Shown: positions 9,585 to 19,272, counted from the stretch's first letter. The stretch: DNA of 64,000 bases from an uncultured Clostridia bacterium (GCA_947174415.1 CAMWIW010000002.1:103127-167126); one strand, 5' to 3'. Translations and numbers: made by a program. Notes: generated by a model not told the origin, from the sequence alone.

Positions 9585-10529
9585 TTAATACTTCGTTACT
9601 TTTACGCTTTGGATTACGATGGGTTGCTTGGGCACGTTGAAATCCACAAGAATACCCCTGTCGTTATCAGGCTTGTTGGAATATACGTCGTTGTTGTCTA
9701 CGGGAACGTCGGAAACAATCGTATAAAAATCGCTTGCCGTATTCGAATGGTTGTTCTCGATATACTCTTTGACTGCCGCTACCAAATCGTCGAACGCTTC
9801 GGTATCTTTAAGCTGAGCAAAAACGGTATAGTTCATTTCCGAATACGCCGAGCTTACGCCTGTCTGCAAAGCAAAAACAGAAGTTGCACAGTTACTGTCG
9901 TAATCGGCAAGAATGATTTGGTCGTCCGTAGGGGTAACGTAGATTTTCTGCGTTGATTCCTTTGCATAATAGTACATTTTAAGGCAACCGTAATCAGCGG
10001 TAAGTGCGCCTTTTTCAATCTCTTGATTGATATTGTTGTAGAACTCGCCCATTACCGTGGGAAGAGCGTCCTCGCTTACGACGTACTCTTTACCGTCTTC
10101 GCCATACATGCGGTTAGAGTAAACGGAAGCCGAAAGCTTGCCGTCTGCGAAAAGCTGAGAATACGCGTCCTCCTTTGAAAAATCTTCAAAGTATTCGGAC
10201 ATAAGTCCCGTGTTGTCTATCTTCGAAACGTAAGCGGATTTATCGTAAGTATAGCCGCCCGTGAACCAATCGTTCGTCTGATAATTGTGAATAATCGTAT
10301 TGTCGTAGAAATTTGCGTCGGCAAGTTCGATAAAGTGCCTTACGGTATGGGGATACATATTCCTGTAAAGCTTATAGTCAACGGCGTAAGTTTCACCGTT
10401 GAATTCGTAAGTGATGCGCACTTCGGGGTGATCCGTTTCGGGATTACAGCCCGCAACCGCGCCAACCGAGCAGACGATAAGCGCAGACGCAAAACACAAT
10501 GCAATTTTTTTGAATATCTTAGACTTCAT
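9585..10529 (-). CDS. Lipoprotein with cyclophilin-like peptidyl-prolyl isomerase domain
   Basis: Lipobox VGAVAGC; TYEFNGETYAVDYKLYRNMYPHTVRHFIELADANFYDNTIIH cyclophilin-like. Confidence 0.7.
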   Translation of the reverse strand: MKSKIFKKIALCFASALIVCSVGAVAGCNPETDHPEVRITYEFNGETYAVDYKLYRNMYPHTVRHFIELADANFYDNTIIHNYQTNDWFTGGYTYDKSAYVSKIDNTGLMSEYFEDFSKEDAYSQLFADGKLSASVYSNRMYGEDGKEYVVSEDALPTVMGEFYNNINQEIEKGALTADYGCLKMYYYAKESTQKIYVTPTDDQIILADYDSNCATSVFALQTGVSSAYSEMNYTVFAQLKDTEAFDDLVAAVKEYIENNHSNTASDFYTIVSDVPVDNNDVYSNKPDNDRGILVDFNVPKQPIVIQSVKVTKY

Positions 10530-10659
10530 AGCATTATCCGTATAATTATACCTTTACATTTTACTTTGAAATTATAATATCGTCAAGCGTTTTTATTACG
10601 TTTAGCGTAAAAGTTTTGTTTAAGAAAACGCTTGCGGTGCTACAAGCCGCAATTAAAAA

Positions 10660-10687
10660 GTTGCCCGCGGCGAATGCCGCGGGCAAC
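10660..10687 (-). terminator. Terminator after rplL
   Basis: gttgcccgcggc GAAT gccgcgggcaac. Confidence 0.8.
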
Positions 10688-10711
10688 TTGATTAATTTAA
10701 CTCGTTTAAGA

Positions 10712-11089
10712 TTACTCTAAAACTGCGGTTGCGCCTGCTGCTTTGAGGTCAGCAAGAATCTTTTCTGCGTCTTCCTTAGCAACGTTCTCTTTAAGAACGC
10801 CACCCTTTTCAACTGCGGTTTTAGCTTCAACAAGTCCAAGACCGGTGAAAGCGCGAACGACTTTGATAACGTCGATTTTCTTTGCGCCTGCGTCTTTAAG
10901 AACTACGTTGAATTCGGTCTTCTCTTCAGCTGCTGCTGCGGGAGCTGCGCCTGCTGCGGGAGCTGCTGCAACTGCTACGGGAGCTGCTGCGCTTACGCCG
11001 AACTTTTCTTCAAGAGCCTTTACAAGCTCGCTTGCTTCGATAAGAGTTAATTTTTCGATTTCGGTAATGATCTTATTGATATCTGCCAT
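10712..11089 (-). CDS. rplL: 50S ribosomal protein L7/L12
   Basis: [43 protein letters not shown]... Confidence 0.98.
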   Translation of the reverse strand: MADINKIITEIEKLTLIEASELVKALEEKFGVSAAAPVAVAAAPAAGAAPAAAAEEKTEFNVVLKDAGAKKIDVIKVVRAFTGLGLVEAKTAVEKGGVLKENVAKEDAEKILADLKAAGATAVLE

Positions 11090-11198
11090 TTTATTTATTC
11101 TCCTGATAATTTTTTATAATTTTATATTTTGCGCTTTAAGGGATACGCCAACCCTTTCGATTTAATTTGATTATACGGTTTCAACGCTTATATGCGTT

Positions 11199-11723
11199 TT
11201 AGCCTTGCTTCTGTTGCGCTACCGCATTAAGCACACGCACGAGACCTGCAACGACGTTGTTGAGTACTCCCGCAACGTTGGTAACGGGTGCGTTGATAGA
11301 ACCGAGCATCTTTGCGATAAGTTCTTCGCGCGAAGGCAAAGCTGCAAGAGCCTTTACGCCTGCCTTGTCCACGTAAGCGTTATCAACGAACGCGCTTTTA
11401 ATAGTGATTTTATCTTCATAGTCCTTTGCTGCGGCAACCATAACCTTTGCGGCGTTGGTTTCGTCCGAACCGAAAGCTACTGCGGTAGGGCCGTTGAGGT
11501 CCGCGTCAAAATCCTTAAAGCCCAAATCGTTCAATGCTTTTCTTACAAGGGTGTTTTTGTAGACCTTGTATTCGCAGCCCGCCTGTCTGCACTTGTTACG
11601 AAGCGCCGAAACTTCAGCAACGGTAAGCTTGTTGTAATCAACGAGAACGACCGACTTAGCCGTTTTCAGCTTTTCCAGAATTTCTTCAACGACTACTTTT
11701 TTAGCCTCAAAATTAGCTGACAA
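11199..11723 (-). CDS. rplJ: 50S ribosomal protein L10 (TTG start)
   Basis: ORF 11199-11768; TTG at 11723 preceded by aggaggtaataa gives M-SANFEAKKVVVEEILEKLKTAKSVVLVDY. Confidence 0.95.
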   Translation of the reverse strand: MSANFEAKKVVVEEILEKLKTAKSVVLVDYNKLTVAEVSALRNKCRQAGCEYKVYKNTLVRKALNDLGFKDFDADLNGPTAVAFGSDETNAAKVMVAAAKDYEDKITIKSAFVDNAYVDKAGVKALAALPSREELIAKMLGSINAPVTNVAGVLNNVVAGLVRVLNAVAQQKQG

Positions 11724-11734
11724 ATTATTACCTC

Positions 11735-11875
11735 CTATATTAATAATTCCTTGCGCCCGAAACGGCACAAGGAATTTTAAAATAAATGCTTATTTAAAAA
11801 TCGTCTTGTAACCTGAGCGGGAAATTAAGCTTACGCACCCGCCGTCTTGGGCAACAAATTATTTACTTTGATATT
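11735..11875 (-). ncRNA. Ribosomal protein L10 leader
   Basis: Upstream of rplJ; contains aagacggcgggtgcg...cccgctcaggttaca and hairpin aattccttgtgccgtttcgggcgcaaggaatt; extent approximate. Confidence 0.6.
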
Positions 11876-11919
11876 ATAGCGTTACGCGTTGACGAATGTC
11901 AACTCATTTTACGCAAATT

Positions 11920-12609
11920 TTAGCCTTTATTGAAAGTTACTCTTACGCCGGGGCCCATCGTTGCAGATAAAGTTACGGACTTGATGTACTGTCCCTTTGC
12001 AGCGGCGGGTTTAGCCTTTACGATTGCTTCCATAAGTGCGTTGAAGTTTTCGGTGAGCTTTTCTACGCCGAAAGACTTCTTGCCGATAGGGCAGTGAATG
12101 ATTGCGGTTTTGTCAAGACGGTATTCAACTTTACCTGCCTTAACTTCCTTAACTGCCTTTGCAACGTCCATCGTAACCGTACCCGACTTGGGGTTGGGCA
12201 TTAAGCCCTTAGGTCCGAGGATACGACCGATACGGCCTACCATACCCATCATATCGGGGGTGGTAATCATAACGTCGAAGTCGAACCAGTTCTGCGACTG
12301 AATACGCTGAATGGTTTCTTCAGCGCCGACGTAGTCTGCACCGGCAGCCGTAGCCGCGTCAGCCTTGTCGCCCTTTGCAATAACGAGGACTTTCTTGGTT
12401 TTACCCGTGCCGTTGGGAAGAACGAGCACGCCGCGGACCTGTTGGTCTGCCTGACGGGGGTCAACGCCGAGGCGAACGTGAAGTTCGATGGTTTCGTCGA
12501 ACTTTGCCTTAGCGGTTTCGAGAACTATTTTTGCAGCTTCGTTTAAATCGTAAGATTTGGAACGGTCGTACGATTTGATGCTTTCAGCATACTTTTTAGC
12601 AAGTTTCAT
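11920..12609 (-). CDS. rplA: 50S ribosomal protein L1
   Basis: [32 protein letters not shown]... Confidence 0.98.
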   Translation of the reverse strand: MKLAKKYAESIKSYDRSKSYDLNEAAKIVLETAKAKFDETIELHVRLGVDPRQADQQVRGVLVLPNGTGKTKKVLVIAKGDKADAATAAGADYVGAEETIQRIQSQNWFDFDVMITTPDMMGMVGRIGRILGPKGLMPNPKSGTVTMDVAKAVKEVKAGKVEYRLDKTAIIHCPIGKKSFGVEKLTENFNALMEAIVKAKPAAAKGQYIKSVTLSATMGPGVRVTFNKG

Positions 12610-12623
12610 AATCGCGCCCCTCC

Positions 12624-13049
12624 TTACTCTTCAACCGTAACGCCCATAGAGCGCGCCGTGCCTTTAACCATAGACTTTGCCGCTTCCAAATCGGAGCAGT
12701 TCAAGTCGGGCATTTTAGTCTTTGCGATTTCTTCAACCTGAGCTTTCGTCAGCTTGCCAACCTTGTCGCGGTTGGGGCGGGCGCTTGCAGTTTCAATTCC
12801 CAACGCCTTCTTGATAAGAACGGGCGTAGGGGGAGTTTTGAGCTCGAAAGTGAAGCTTCTGTCCTGATAAATCGTAACAACGCAAGGAATGATAAGTCCC
12901 GCTTGCGAAGCGGTCTTTGCGTTGAATTCTTTGGTAAAGCCGGGTATGTTGATACCGTGAGGGCCGAGCGTAGAACCTACGGGGGGCGCGGGGGTTGCTT
13001 TACCGGCGGGAAGTTGCAATTTAACTACCGCAGTAATCTTTTTTGCCAT
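12624..13049 (-). CDS. rplK: 50S ribosomal protein L11
   Basis: [41 protein letters not shown]. Confidence 0.98.
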   Translation of the reverse strand: MAKKITAVVKLQLPAGKATPAPPVGSTLGPHGINIPGFTKEFNAKTASQAGLIIPCVVTIYQDRSFTFELKTPPTPVLIKKALGIETASARPNRDKVGKLTKAQVEEIAKTKMPDLNCSDLEAAKSMVKGTARSMGVTVEE

Positions 13050-13112
13050 TTTTTATATCCTCCGTGTGGTTAAAACGAATATGCCATAGAAAGATTTAAC
13101 ATACTCTCCCAC

Positions 13113-13307
13113 TAAACGTTCCGTTTAATCAAGTGTCTTAATTGCTAAACACTTGACAAACCGACGTTGTTGTCAAATAAACGTTCCGTTTAATCAAGTA
13201 TCTTAATTGCCTAACACTTGACAAACCGACGTTGTTGTCAAATAAACGTTCCGTTTAATCAAGTGTCTTAATTGCCTAACACTTGACAAACTGAAATTGT
13301 TGTCAAT
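13113..13307. repeat. Repeat family A: three tandem 65-bp units
   Basis: Unit starts taaacgttccgtttaatcaagt at 13113, 13178 and 13243; each unit has inverted repeats taaacg/cgttta, caagtgt/acacttg, ttgacaa/ttgtcaa. Confidence 0.9.
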
Positions 13308-13317
13308 CTTAAATATT

Positions 13318-13860
13318 TTACTCTTCTATTTTCTGGACTTGAATAAATTCCACTTCGACGTCGGTGTTTCTGCCGAACATCTGTATGTTGACTTTGGCTT
13401 TCTGAGAAGCTGGGTTGAGTTCGGTTATAACGCCTTCGAAACCTTCCAAAGGACCGGACACGACTTTCACCTTGTCGCCTACGCCGAAGTCTGCATCTAT
13501 CAGTACTTCTTCAAGACGCATCTTGCGGATTTCCGCTTCCTTCATAGGGATAGGTCTGCCCTGAGGTCCGACGAAACCCGTTACGCCCCTCGTGTTGGTT
13601 ACCCAATACCAAAGCTGGTTAGAGTATATCATTTTAATAAAGACGTAGCAAGGAAGAAGCTTCCTCTCCACTATTTTACGCTTGCCGTTCTTCTCTTCGA
13701 TAGTCTGCTCCATAGGAATTTTGACGTCGAAAATCATACTCTGCAAGTTGTTGTTTTCTATTAAACGCTCCAAGCTGTCCTTCACCATCGATTCGTAACC
13801 CGAATAAGTGTGAAGAATGTACCAGCAAGGGTTTTCCGTATCTGCTACCATCGTTCCCAT
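13318..13860 (-). CDS. nusG: Transcription termination/antitermination protein NusG
   Basis: WYILHTYSGYESMVKDSLERLIENN...; KOW motif VGDKVKVVSGPLEGFEGVI. Confidence 0.97.
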   Translation of the reverse strand: MGTMVADTENPCWYILHTYSGYESMVKDSLERLIENNNLQSMIFDVKIPMEQTIEEKNGKRKIVERKLLPCYVFIKMIYSNQLWYWVTNTRGVTGFVGPQGRPIPMKEAEIRKMRLEEVLIDADFGVGDKVKVVSGPLEGFEGVITELNPASQKAKVNIQMFGRNTDVEVEFIQVQKIEE

Positions 13861-13863
13861 AAG

Positions 13864-14097
13864 TTACGCTCCGATATTCGTAATTACTTCAAGAAGGGCT
13901 TGCAAGCCGTAGTTTATGCCCGTAACGACGACGAGAAAAACCACGACAACTACGAGAACGACGCAAGTGCCTTTAACGACTTTGGGGAAAGTCGGCCAAG
14001 TAACCCTTTTCAGCTCCGAAAAGGTTTCTTTAAGCCTCCTGCCCATTCTTACGAATATATTAGGTTTTTTAGCGTTTTTATCAACTTGGTTTGCCAT
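13864..14097 (-). CDS. secE: Preprotein translocase subunit SecE
   Basis: Start at MANQVDKN with gggag SD; FVRMGRRLKETFSELKRVTWPTFPKVVKGT. Confidence 0.93.
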   Translation of the reverse strand: MANQVDKNAKKPNIFVRMGRRLKETFSELKRVTWPTFPKVVKGTCVVLVVVVVFLVVVTGINYGLQALLEVITNIGA

Positions 14098-14315
14098 AAA
14101 AAACTCCCTCACAAAAACTTTATTCTATTCTGCGAATAAAGTTTTGCGTGATTTTTAGCGGCTCTGCCGCTCTTTGCGCAATCTATAAGGGCACACGATA
14201 ATATAATTGCGCAAATTCACACCGCTGAGGTGGCGTAGCCACAAATTGGGTGCGCTGGCGCAAAAGCGCGGTTTTGCTTGCGCCGTATATTCTTTGTGAG
14301 ATTGGAAATCCCTTT

Positions 14316-14483
14316 TTACTTGCTCTCTTTATGCTCCGTGTGCTTTTTGCAGAAAGGGCAATACTTTGACATAGTGAGTCTGTCGGGGTCGTTACGCTTA
14401 TTTTTATAACTGTCGTAGTTGCGGTGTTTGCACTCCGTACACTCAAAAGTTATCTTTGTTCTCACATCTGCTTTTTTAGCCAT
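14316..14483 (-). CDS. rpmG: 50S ribosomal protein L33 (absent from supplied ORF track)
   Basis: Translated by eye: [55 protein letters not shown]; two CxxC motifs. Confidence 0.95.
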   Translation of the reverse strand: MAKKADVRTKITFECTECKHRNYDSYKNKRNDPDRLTMSKYCPFCKKHTEHKESK

Positions 14484-14656
14484 TTGGAAAAACTCCGTAC
14501 AAAAAAATTACACCCCCAAATTGAGTGCTAATTGAGTTTAACATTATTTCGGGGGGCTTGTCAACCCTTTTTTATTAAATTCACAAATTATTTTTGTATT
14601 ATGAATACCGCCCGCCGCGCGCAAAAGCACGCGGCGGGCGGTAAGATTAAAAGACG

Positions 14657-16093
14657 TCAATCTTTGTTTTCTTTTATTTTGGTATGCGAGCAGGTCCACT
14701 TCTCCTCATTGACTGCACGCCAGAAAGAGTAAACACCCAGCGTTACCACCGTAAGCAACCACCACAAAACACATTTGCCGAAGAACTGTACGGCTTTCCC
14801 GTCAAATTTAAGTTCAAGTCCGTCAATCTTTTTATGCTTGCAGAACCACCGCTCTTTATAGCAGTGCGCCCAATACCTTCCGAAAGAAAGCGTTATACCT
14901 GTAACGAAGTTGCAAAGCCAGTTTACACCCAAAAGCTGATACCAATGCCCGTCGAATTTGGATAAGTTTTCGCTTTCTTCGGTAATAACCGTATCTGCAA
15001 AGTGCGTGTGCTTAGTCTGCCATTTTGCCAGCGCAACTTTCATACATACGATATAGTAAATGCCCAGCGTTATCAGGGACAGAAACAGCCATAAAAGATA
15101 TTTGCCGAAAAGCAGAATTCCCTTTCCGTCAAATACAAGCTGTCTGCCGTTTACGTAGGTATGACTGCACTTCCAACGCAGCTTCCAGCAAATCATTGCA
15201 GGATAAGCCAAGCCAAGCGTTATAAGGCACACGAATCCCGTTAAAAGGTTTATACCGGCGTTTGCAAAAGCTCCGCCCGTAAAGGCTGAACCGCCGTTTT
15301 CCGCCTTTTCACGCTCTATCTTTTCAATCCTTTTCTGCTCCTTTGCGCGCTTACGTGCAAGGTACTTTTCGTCGGTTGAAAGGGCAAGCTTTCTATCCTT
15401 TATTGACCCGATAAGCCCGACAAGGCCACCGCCTACCAATATGGCGTTCATTGCAATGCCAAAGTTGTTTGCGTGATACGATTTGCCGCCCTTGAAGGTT
15501 ACTGTAAATTGCAAAATCGCAATCACTTCGGCAAAACCACCCGCGGCAATCATTAAATAATACACCAAGGTATCACCGCCGTATTCTTCCGCCCATTCAA
15601 GATATCTTTCATAGCCTTCAACCTGAGTAAAACTAATCTTTACCTGTTCGCCTGTTTTGCGGCTTTCAAACGTCCATGTCTTATCTTCCATATTTTCGGA
15701 CACGAAATCGTAGTATTCATATTCGCAAATTATTTTTATGTTAGGGTATTCCTTGTCAACGTCCCATTCCTCATACCATACTTCTTCCCTTTCCTCAACA
15801 AGCACTTGTGCATAAAGCTTGCCCTCATAAACGCATTCAGTATCTTCATCCCAAAAACCGTTCCCCCATGTTTGGGTTTCGTAGATTCCGTCGTTATCCC
15901 AATCGATATTGTCTACTCCAAGCCCGCTACCGACGGCGGCATTAACAAAGGACGCAGTATCAGCAGCGGATACAAGCATCATCACGACGGCCATAATTAT
16001 AATGATTACGGCGGTAATCAGATACATTATAGCTTGCGCAAACCCTAACTTAAAGCCCGTAGTTCTCTTCTTTTTTTCTTTCGTCTTGCTCAT
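14657..16093 (-). CDS. DUF898 (YjgN-like) family membrane protein
   Basis: Repeated segments KFDGHWYQLLGVNWLCNFVTGITLSFGRYWAHCYKERW... / LVFDGKGILLFGKYLLWLFLSLITLGIYYIV. Confidence 0.7.
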   Translation of the reverse strand: MSKTKEKKKRTTGFKLGFAQAIMYLITAVIIIIMAVVMMLVSAADTASFVNAAVGSGLGVDNIDWDNDGIYETQTWGNGFWDEDTECVYEGKLYAQVLVEEREEVWYEEWDVDKEYPNIKIICEYEYYDFVSENMEDKTWTFESRKTGEQVKISFTQVEGYERYLEWAEEYGGDTLVYYLMIAAGGFAEVIAILQFTVTFKGGKSYHANNFGIAMNAILVGGGLVGLIGSIKDRKLALSTDEKYLARKRAKEQKRIEKIEREKAENGGSAFTGGAFANAGINLLTGFVCLITLGLAYPAMICWKLRWKCSHTYVNGRQLVFDGKGILLFGKYLLWLFLSLITLGIYYIVCMKVALAKWQTKHTHFADTVITEESENLSKFDGHWYQLLGVNWLCNFVTGITLSFGRYWAHCYKERWFCKHKKIDGLELKFDGKAVQFFGKCVLWWLLTVVTLGVYSFWRAVNEEKWTCSHTKIKENKD

Positions 16094-16113
16094 AAAATCT
16101 CTCCCTATGGCTC

Positions 16114-16165
16114 ATTATAATTTAGGCATTGCCTAATTGTCAAACAAAATTTAGGCAATACCTAA
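16114..16165. promoter_or_regulatory. Divergent promoter/operators between DUF898 gene and XRE regulator
   Basis: Minus-strand TTGACA-N18-TATAAT with TTAGGCATTGCCTAA (16122-16136) inside the spacer; second site TTAGGCAATACCTAA (16151-16165) just before the XRE ATG. Confidence 0.75.
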
Positions 16166-16169
16166 TAAA

Positions 16170-16400
16170 ATGAACGTAATGAAAGAAAACTTGGATGCGG
16201 TAATAAGCGAGAACATCAGGCGTGAAATAGAAGCTTCAGGCAAAAGTAAAAGCGAAATCGCGCGGGCAATAGGCGTAGCCAAACCGACGATTTCGCAGTA
16301 CTGTTCGGGCAGAGCGCAGCCTACGCTTGCAACGCTTTCTAAGCTGTGCAACTATCTTGACTGTTCTGCCGACGAAATTTTGCAGATAAAACTTAAATAA
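16170..16400 (+). CDS. XRE-family helix-turn-helix regulator
   Basis: GKSKSEIARAIGVAKPTISQYCSGRAQPTLATLSKLCNYLDCSADEIL. Confidence 0.85.
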   Translation: MNVMKENLDAVISENIRREIEASGKSKSEIARAIGVAKPTISQYCSGRAQPTLATLSKLCNYLDCSADEILQIKLK

Positions 16401-16549
16401 ACAGCCGCCGTGCATATCACTTGCACGGCGGTTTGATTTTAAACCTTTTCGCAGGTTACGGTGAAGCAGTAAGGTTGTTTGCGCATAATTATTCATTTTA
16501 AATTAATAAAAACCCCCGAACAGTGCCGTTCGGGGTCGAAAAAGTTAAT

Positions 16550-16984
16550 TTAGTTCAGGTTGCTGCCCGTGGTGAAGGCGTATTGGTCTCTGTCCTCGGG
16601 GAAGATAGGGCCTGAAATGAAGGGCAGGTTCAAGGGCGCTATGAACGCGCTTGCCGTAAGGTTGGTTACGGACGCGCGAAGATAGGGATAGATGAGTTTG
16701 GTCGCCTCGATAACGAACTTCCTCTCTTCTGCTTCGCCGTGAATATCCTCTACCTCGAAAATACCTACGAGGGTTACGAGAATGTCGAAAGGCTTAGGCT
16801 CTTGCTCGGTGCTCTCGATTTTTACGGAAAGGGAAACGAAATTGAGCTTATCGTTGCCGTTGACCTTTCTTACCTGACGGGAAAACTGAGGCTTGATATC
16901 CAGCTTATCTTCGGGATTGAGTTTTACTCTGTTAAGCTTGAAAGTAAGCTCTTCGCCCGTTATTCCCTTGAAATCCATTTTCAT
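16550..16984 (-). CDS. SecB-like protein-export chaperone family
   Basis: 144 aa; ...VEDIHGEAEERKFVIEATKLIYPYLRASVTNLTASAFIAPLNLPF resembles SecB fold sequence. Confidence 0.65.
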   Translation of the reverse strand: MKMDFKGITGEELTFKLNRVKLNPEDKLDIKPQFSRQVRKVNGNDKLNFVSLSVKIESTEQEPKPFDILVTLVGIFEVEDIHGEAEERKFVIEATKLIYPYLRASVTNLTASAFIAPLNLPFISGPIFPEDRDQYAFTTGSNLN

Positions 16985-17161
16985 AATATAACTCCTTTTA
17001 ACGACTTTGCGCTGTTATCGCAGTCGGTTATGTTTAATTATAAACCAAGTATAACCCGTTTAAGCAAAATTGTCAACTTTCCTTGCGTTTGCGGGCATTT
17101 TTTATTGATAAAATCTTTCATAAAATGTATAATATTAGCGTTTGGGCAAGGAGAAAAGCTG

Positions 17162-18658
17162 ATGTCTGCTAAAAAGACCATTTATTTTGACGGCTATTGC
17201 GGTTACACCGTTGCCGTAATTGCGGAGAACGGTAAAGTTACCGAATTTAATTTCGAAAAGCAGAAAAAAAGCTGCGCCGTCGGAAACATTTATAAAGGCA
17301 GAGTCGAAAGCGTGCTGAACGGTATGCAGGCGGCTTTTATAAACTGCGGGTTAGAGCGCAACTGTTTTCTTTCAGCCGACGACTTCCTGCCCGACAGCGA
17401 GAAGTACGAGGGCACTGTTGCTTCGGAATATTCCTTCCCCGACCTCAAAGAAGGCGACGAAATTTTAGTGCAGATAGCAAAGCTTCCCGTAGGGAAAAAA
17501 GGCGCTAAGGTTACTACGCATCTTTCGTTCGTAGGCAATTATTTAATTTACTTGCCCGACTCCCCTTTTATAGGCGTTTCGCGCAAGATTGACGACGAGG
17601 AGCTTCGGCACAACCTTGCCTACACGGCAAAGCACATAAAGAACGAAAACGAAGGGCTGGTCGTGCGCACCGCCGCTCCCTACGCAAGACACGGCAGTAT
17701 TAAGCAGGAATACCGTTATCTTAAAAAGTTACACGAAGATTTGATTGCGAAAGCTGCGACTGCGCAAGTCGGGGAGCTTCTTCACACCGACGACTTTTTG
17801 ACGGTGAGGGTGTTGAGGGACGTGCTTTCGCGCGACGTGGATAAAATCGTAGTCGGCAACGCGCAACTCAAAGAAACGGTAGAACGGCTTATCGGGCTTT
17901 ACCCCGAAGAGACGCGCCGACCCGTAGTGTTTAACGATACGGGCAGAGATTTGTTGGACGAAACGGGAATTTCAAAACAGATACTTGCCATAGCCTCACC
18001 CCGTGTAGACCTTGAAAACGGCGGATATATAATTATTGAAAAGACGGAAGCTCTGACCGTTATAGACGTAAACACGGGCAAATTTACGGGGGACTATAAC
18101 CTCGAACAGACCGTATACCATACCAACCTTTTAGCCGCGCGGGAAATTGCAAGACAAGTGCGGCTGAGAAACGTCGGCGGAATCGTCGTGGTGGACTTTA
18201 TCGATATGAACAGCGTTTCGCACAACCGCGCGCTCGTGGAAGAGTTCGAGCGGCTGTTAAAGACGGATAAAGCGAAGTGCATCGTTTCGCCCATGTCGCA
18301 GTTCGGGCTTGTGGAATTTACCCGTAAACGCTTGGGAGCAAACCCTTTAAACTTTATGATAAAGCCTTGCAAGTACTGCCGCGAGGCGGGCTATACAATG
18401 ACCGAAGAATACGTTCTTTTCGGGCTGAGGGCAAAGCTGTTAAACGCCTTTGCAGACGGCGCGAAAGCGGTGAGAATAGATATGAACGCCGACGTTCTAA
18501 ACAAGCTTACGAATTGGCAAGAGTTTTTAACCGATTTGAAAGAGCGCGCGCCAGGCGTAAAAATTTACGCCGTACCCCACAGAACCTATCACGAAGAGCA
18601 GTTAAATATCCGCCTTAACGAATTCGATATCCCCTCGGACGCGGTAAAAATTATGTAA
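17162..18658 (+). CDS. rng: Ribonuclease G/E family
   Basis: Start trimmed to MSAKKTIYFDGY; S1-like GNIYKGRVESVLNGMQAAFINCG; TVIDVNTGKFTG; IVVVDFIDM; KPCKYCREAG. Confidence 0.92.
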   Translation: MSAKKTIYFDGYCGYTVAVIAENGKVTEFNFEKQKKSCAVGNIYKGRVESVLNGMQAAFINCGLERNCFLSADDFLPDSEKYEGTVASEYSFPDLKEGDEILVQIAKLPVGKKGAKVTTHLSFVGNYLIYLPDSPFIGVSRKIDDEELRHNLAYTAKHIKNENEGLVVRTAAPYARHGSIKQEYRYLKKLHEDLIAKAATAQVGELLHTDDFLTVRVLRDVLSRDVDKIVVGNAQLKETVERLIGLYPEETRRPVVFNDTGRDLLDETGISKQILAIASPRVDLENGGYIIIEKTEALTVIDVNTGKFTGDYNLEQTVYHTNLLAAREIARQVRLRNVGGIVVVDFIDMNSVSHNRALVEEFERLLKTDKAKCIVSPMSQFGLVEFTRKRLGANPLNFMIKPCKYCREAGYTMTEEYVLFGLRAKLLNAFADGAKAVRIDMNADVLNKLTNWQEFLTDLKERAPGVKIYAVPHRTYHEEQLNIRLNEFDIPSDAVKIM

Positions 18659-18663
18659 TGCAA

Positions 18664-18692
18664 GCCGCCCGCACAGAAACGTGCGGGCGGCG
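18664..18692 (+). terminator. Intrinsic terminator after RNase G
   Basis: gccgcccgcac AGAAAC gtgcgggcggc followed by gttt. Confidence 0.7.
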
Positions 18693-18730
18693 TTTAAGTT
18701 TGATTTGAGATAAGTCCGTTACCAAACTCA

Positions 18731-18830
18731 GTAATTAAGATACTTGGTTAAGCGGAACGCTTATTGATTGGAGCGAAAGCCGTTTTACCGCTTCCGCAAT
18801 TAAGATACTTGGTTAAGCGGAACGCTTACG
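18731..18830. repeat. Repeat family A: two copies, 65-bp offset, opposite orientation to 13113 copies
   Basis: gYaattaagatacttggttaagcggaacgctta at 18731 and 18796. Confidence 0.9.
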
Positions 18831-18831
18831 C

Positions 18832-19272
18832 TTAAAGGAATGCTTTAAGTTTCTTTTCGAAGCCCTCTTCGAGGTTGATAAGCTCGGTTAAAAGATTTTT
18901 AACTTCCGCATCCATAACCCTTTCACCGTCGGTAAGAGAGGTTCTGAGTGAGGTTATGCCGTTAACCGTGCCCTTTATCATCATTTGCGCGATATTCTGA
19001 GCCGAGTTATCGTTTGCCGTACCCATTTTAATGGCACTCCACATCATAGCCTTTTTCATAGGGTTGGGCTCTTTCACGTCAACGTCGAACTTATGCGCAA
19101 GCTCTGCCGCCTTAGAGCAAATTTTTTCGTACTCTTCGTGCTCACGAAGAATTTCTTCCTTGATTGCCACGTCCTCCACTTCGGGCAGAATGTCCGATAT
19201 AGACGTAAGCGCAAGCTGTGCGTTGCGGTAAATCTCAGCGATAATTTCGCTTTCTTTTTTCAATTCTTCCAT
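18832..19272 (-). CDS. Hypothetical alpha-helical protein (DUF2383/ferritin-like style)
   Basis: 146 aa, helical, acidic; no confident family. Confidence 0.55.
   Translation of the reverse strand: MEELKKESEIIAEIYRNAQLALTSISDILPEVEDVAIKEEILREHEEYEKICSKAAELAHKFDVDVKEPNPMKKAMMWSAIKMGTANDNSAQNIAQMMIKGTVNGITSLRTSLTDGERVMDAEVKNLLTELINLEEGFEKKLKAFL

Noticed and set aside
13113-13307. CRISPR-like array
   Set aside because: Units are directly tandem with no variable spacers and no cas genes nearby; better described as tandem intergenic repeats
14100-14315. tRNA-Trp expected between rpmG and secE
   Set aside because: No T-loop GTTCRA or acceptor-stem pairing seen; only a TTTGCGCAAT/ATTGCGCAAA inverted repeat (14173-14182/14206-14215) and other hairpins
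14183-14446. ORF 14183-14446 (-), 87 aa
   Set aside because: Overlaps rpmG in another frame; rpmG (14316-14483) is the real gene
16739-17161. N-terminal extension of the RNase G ORF
   Set aside because: Overlaps the SecB-like gene antisense; homology starts at the 17162 ATG preceded by aaggagaaaagctg
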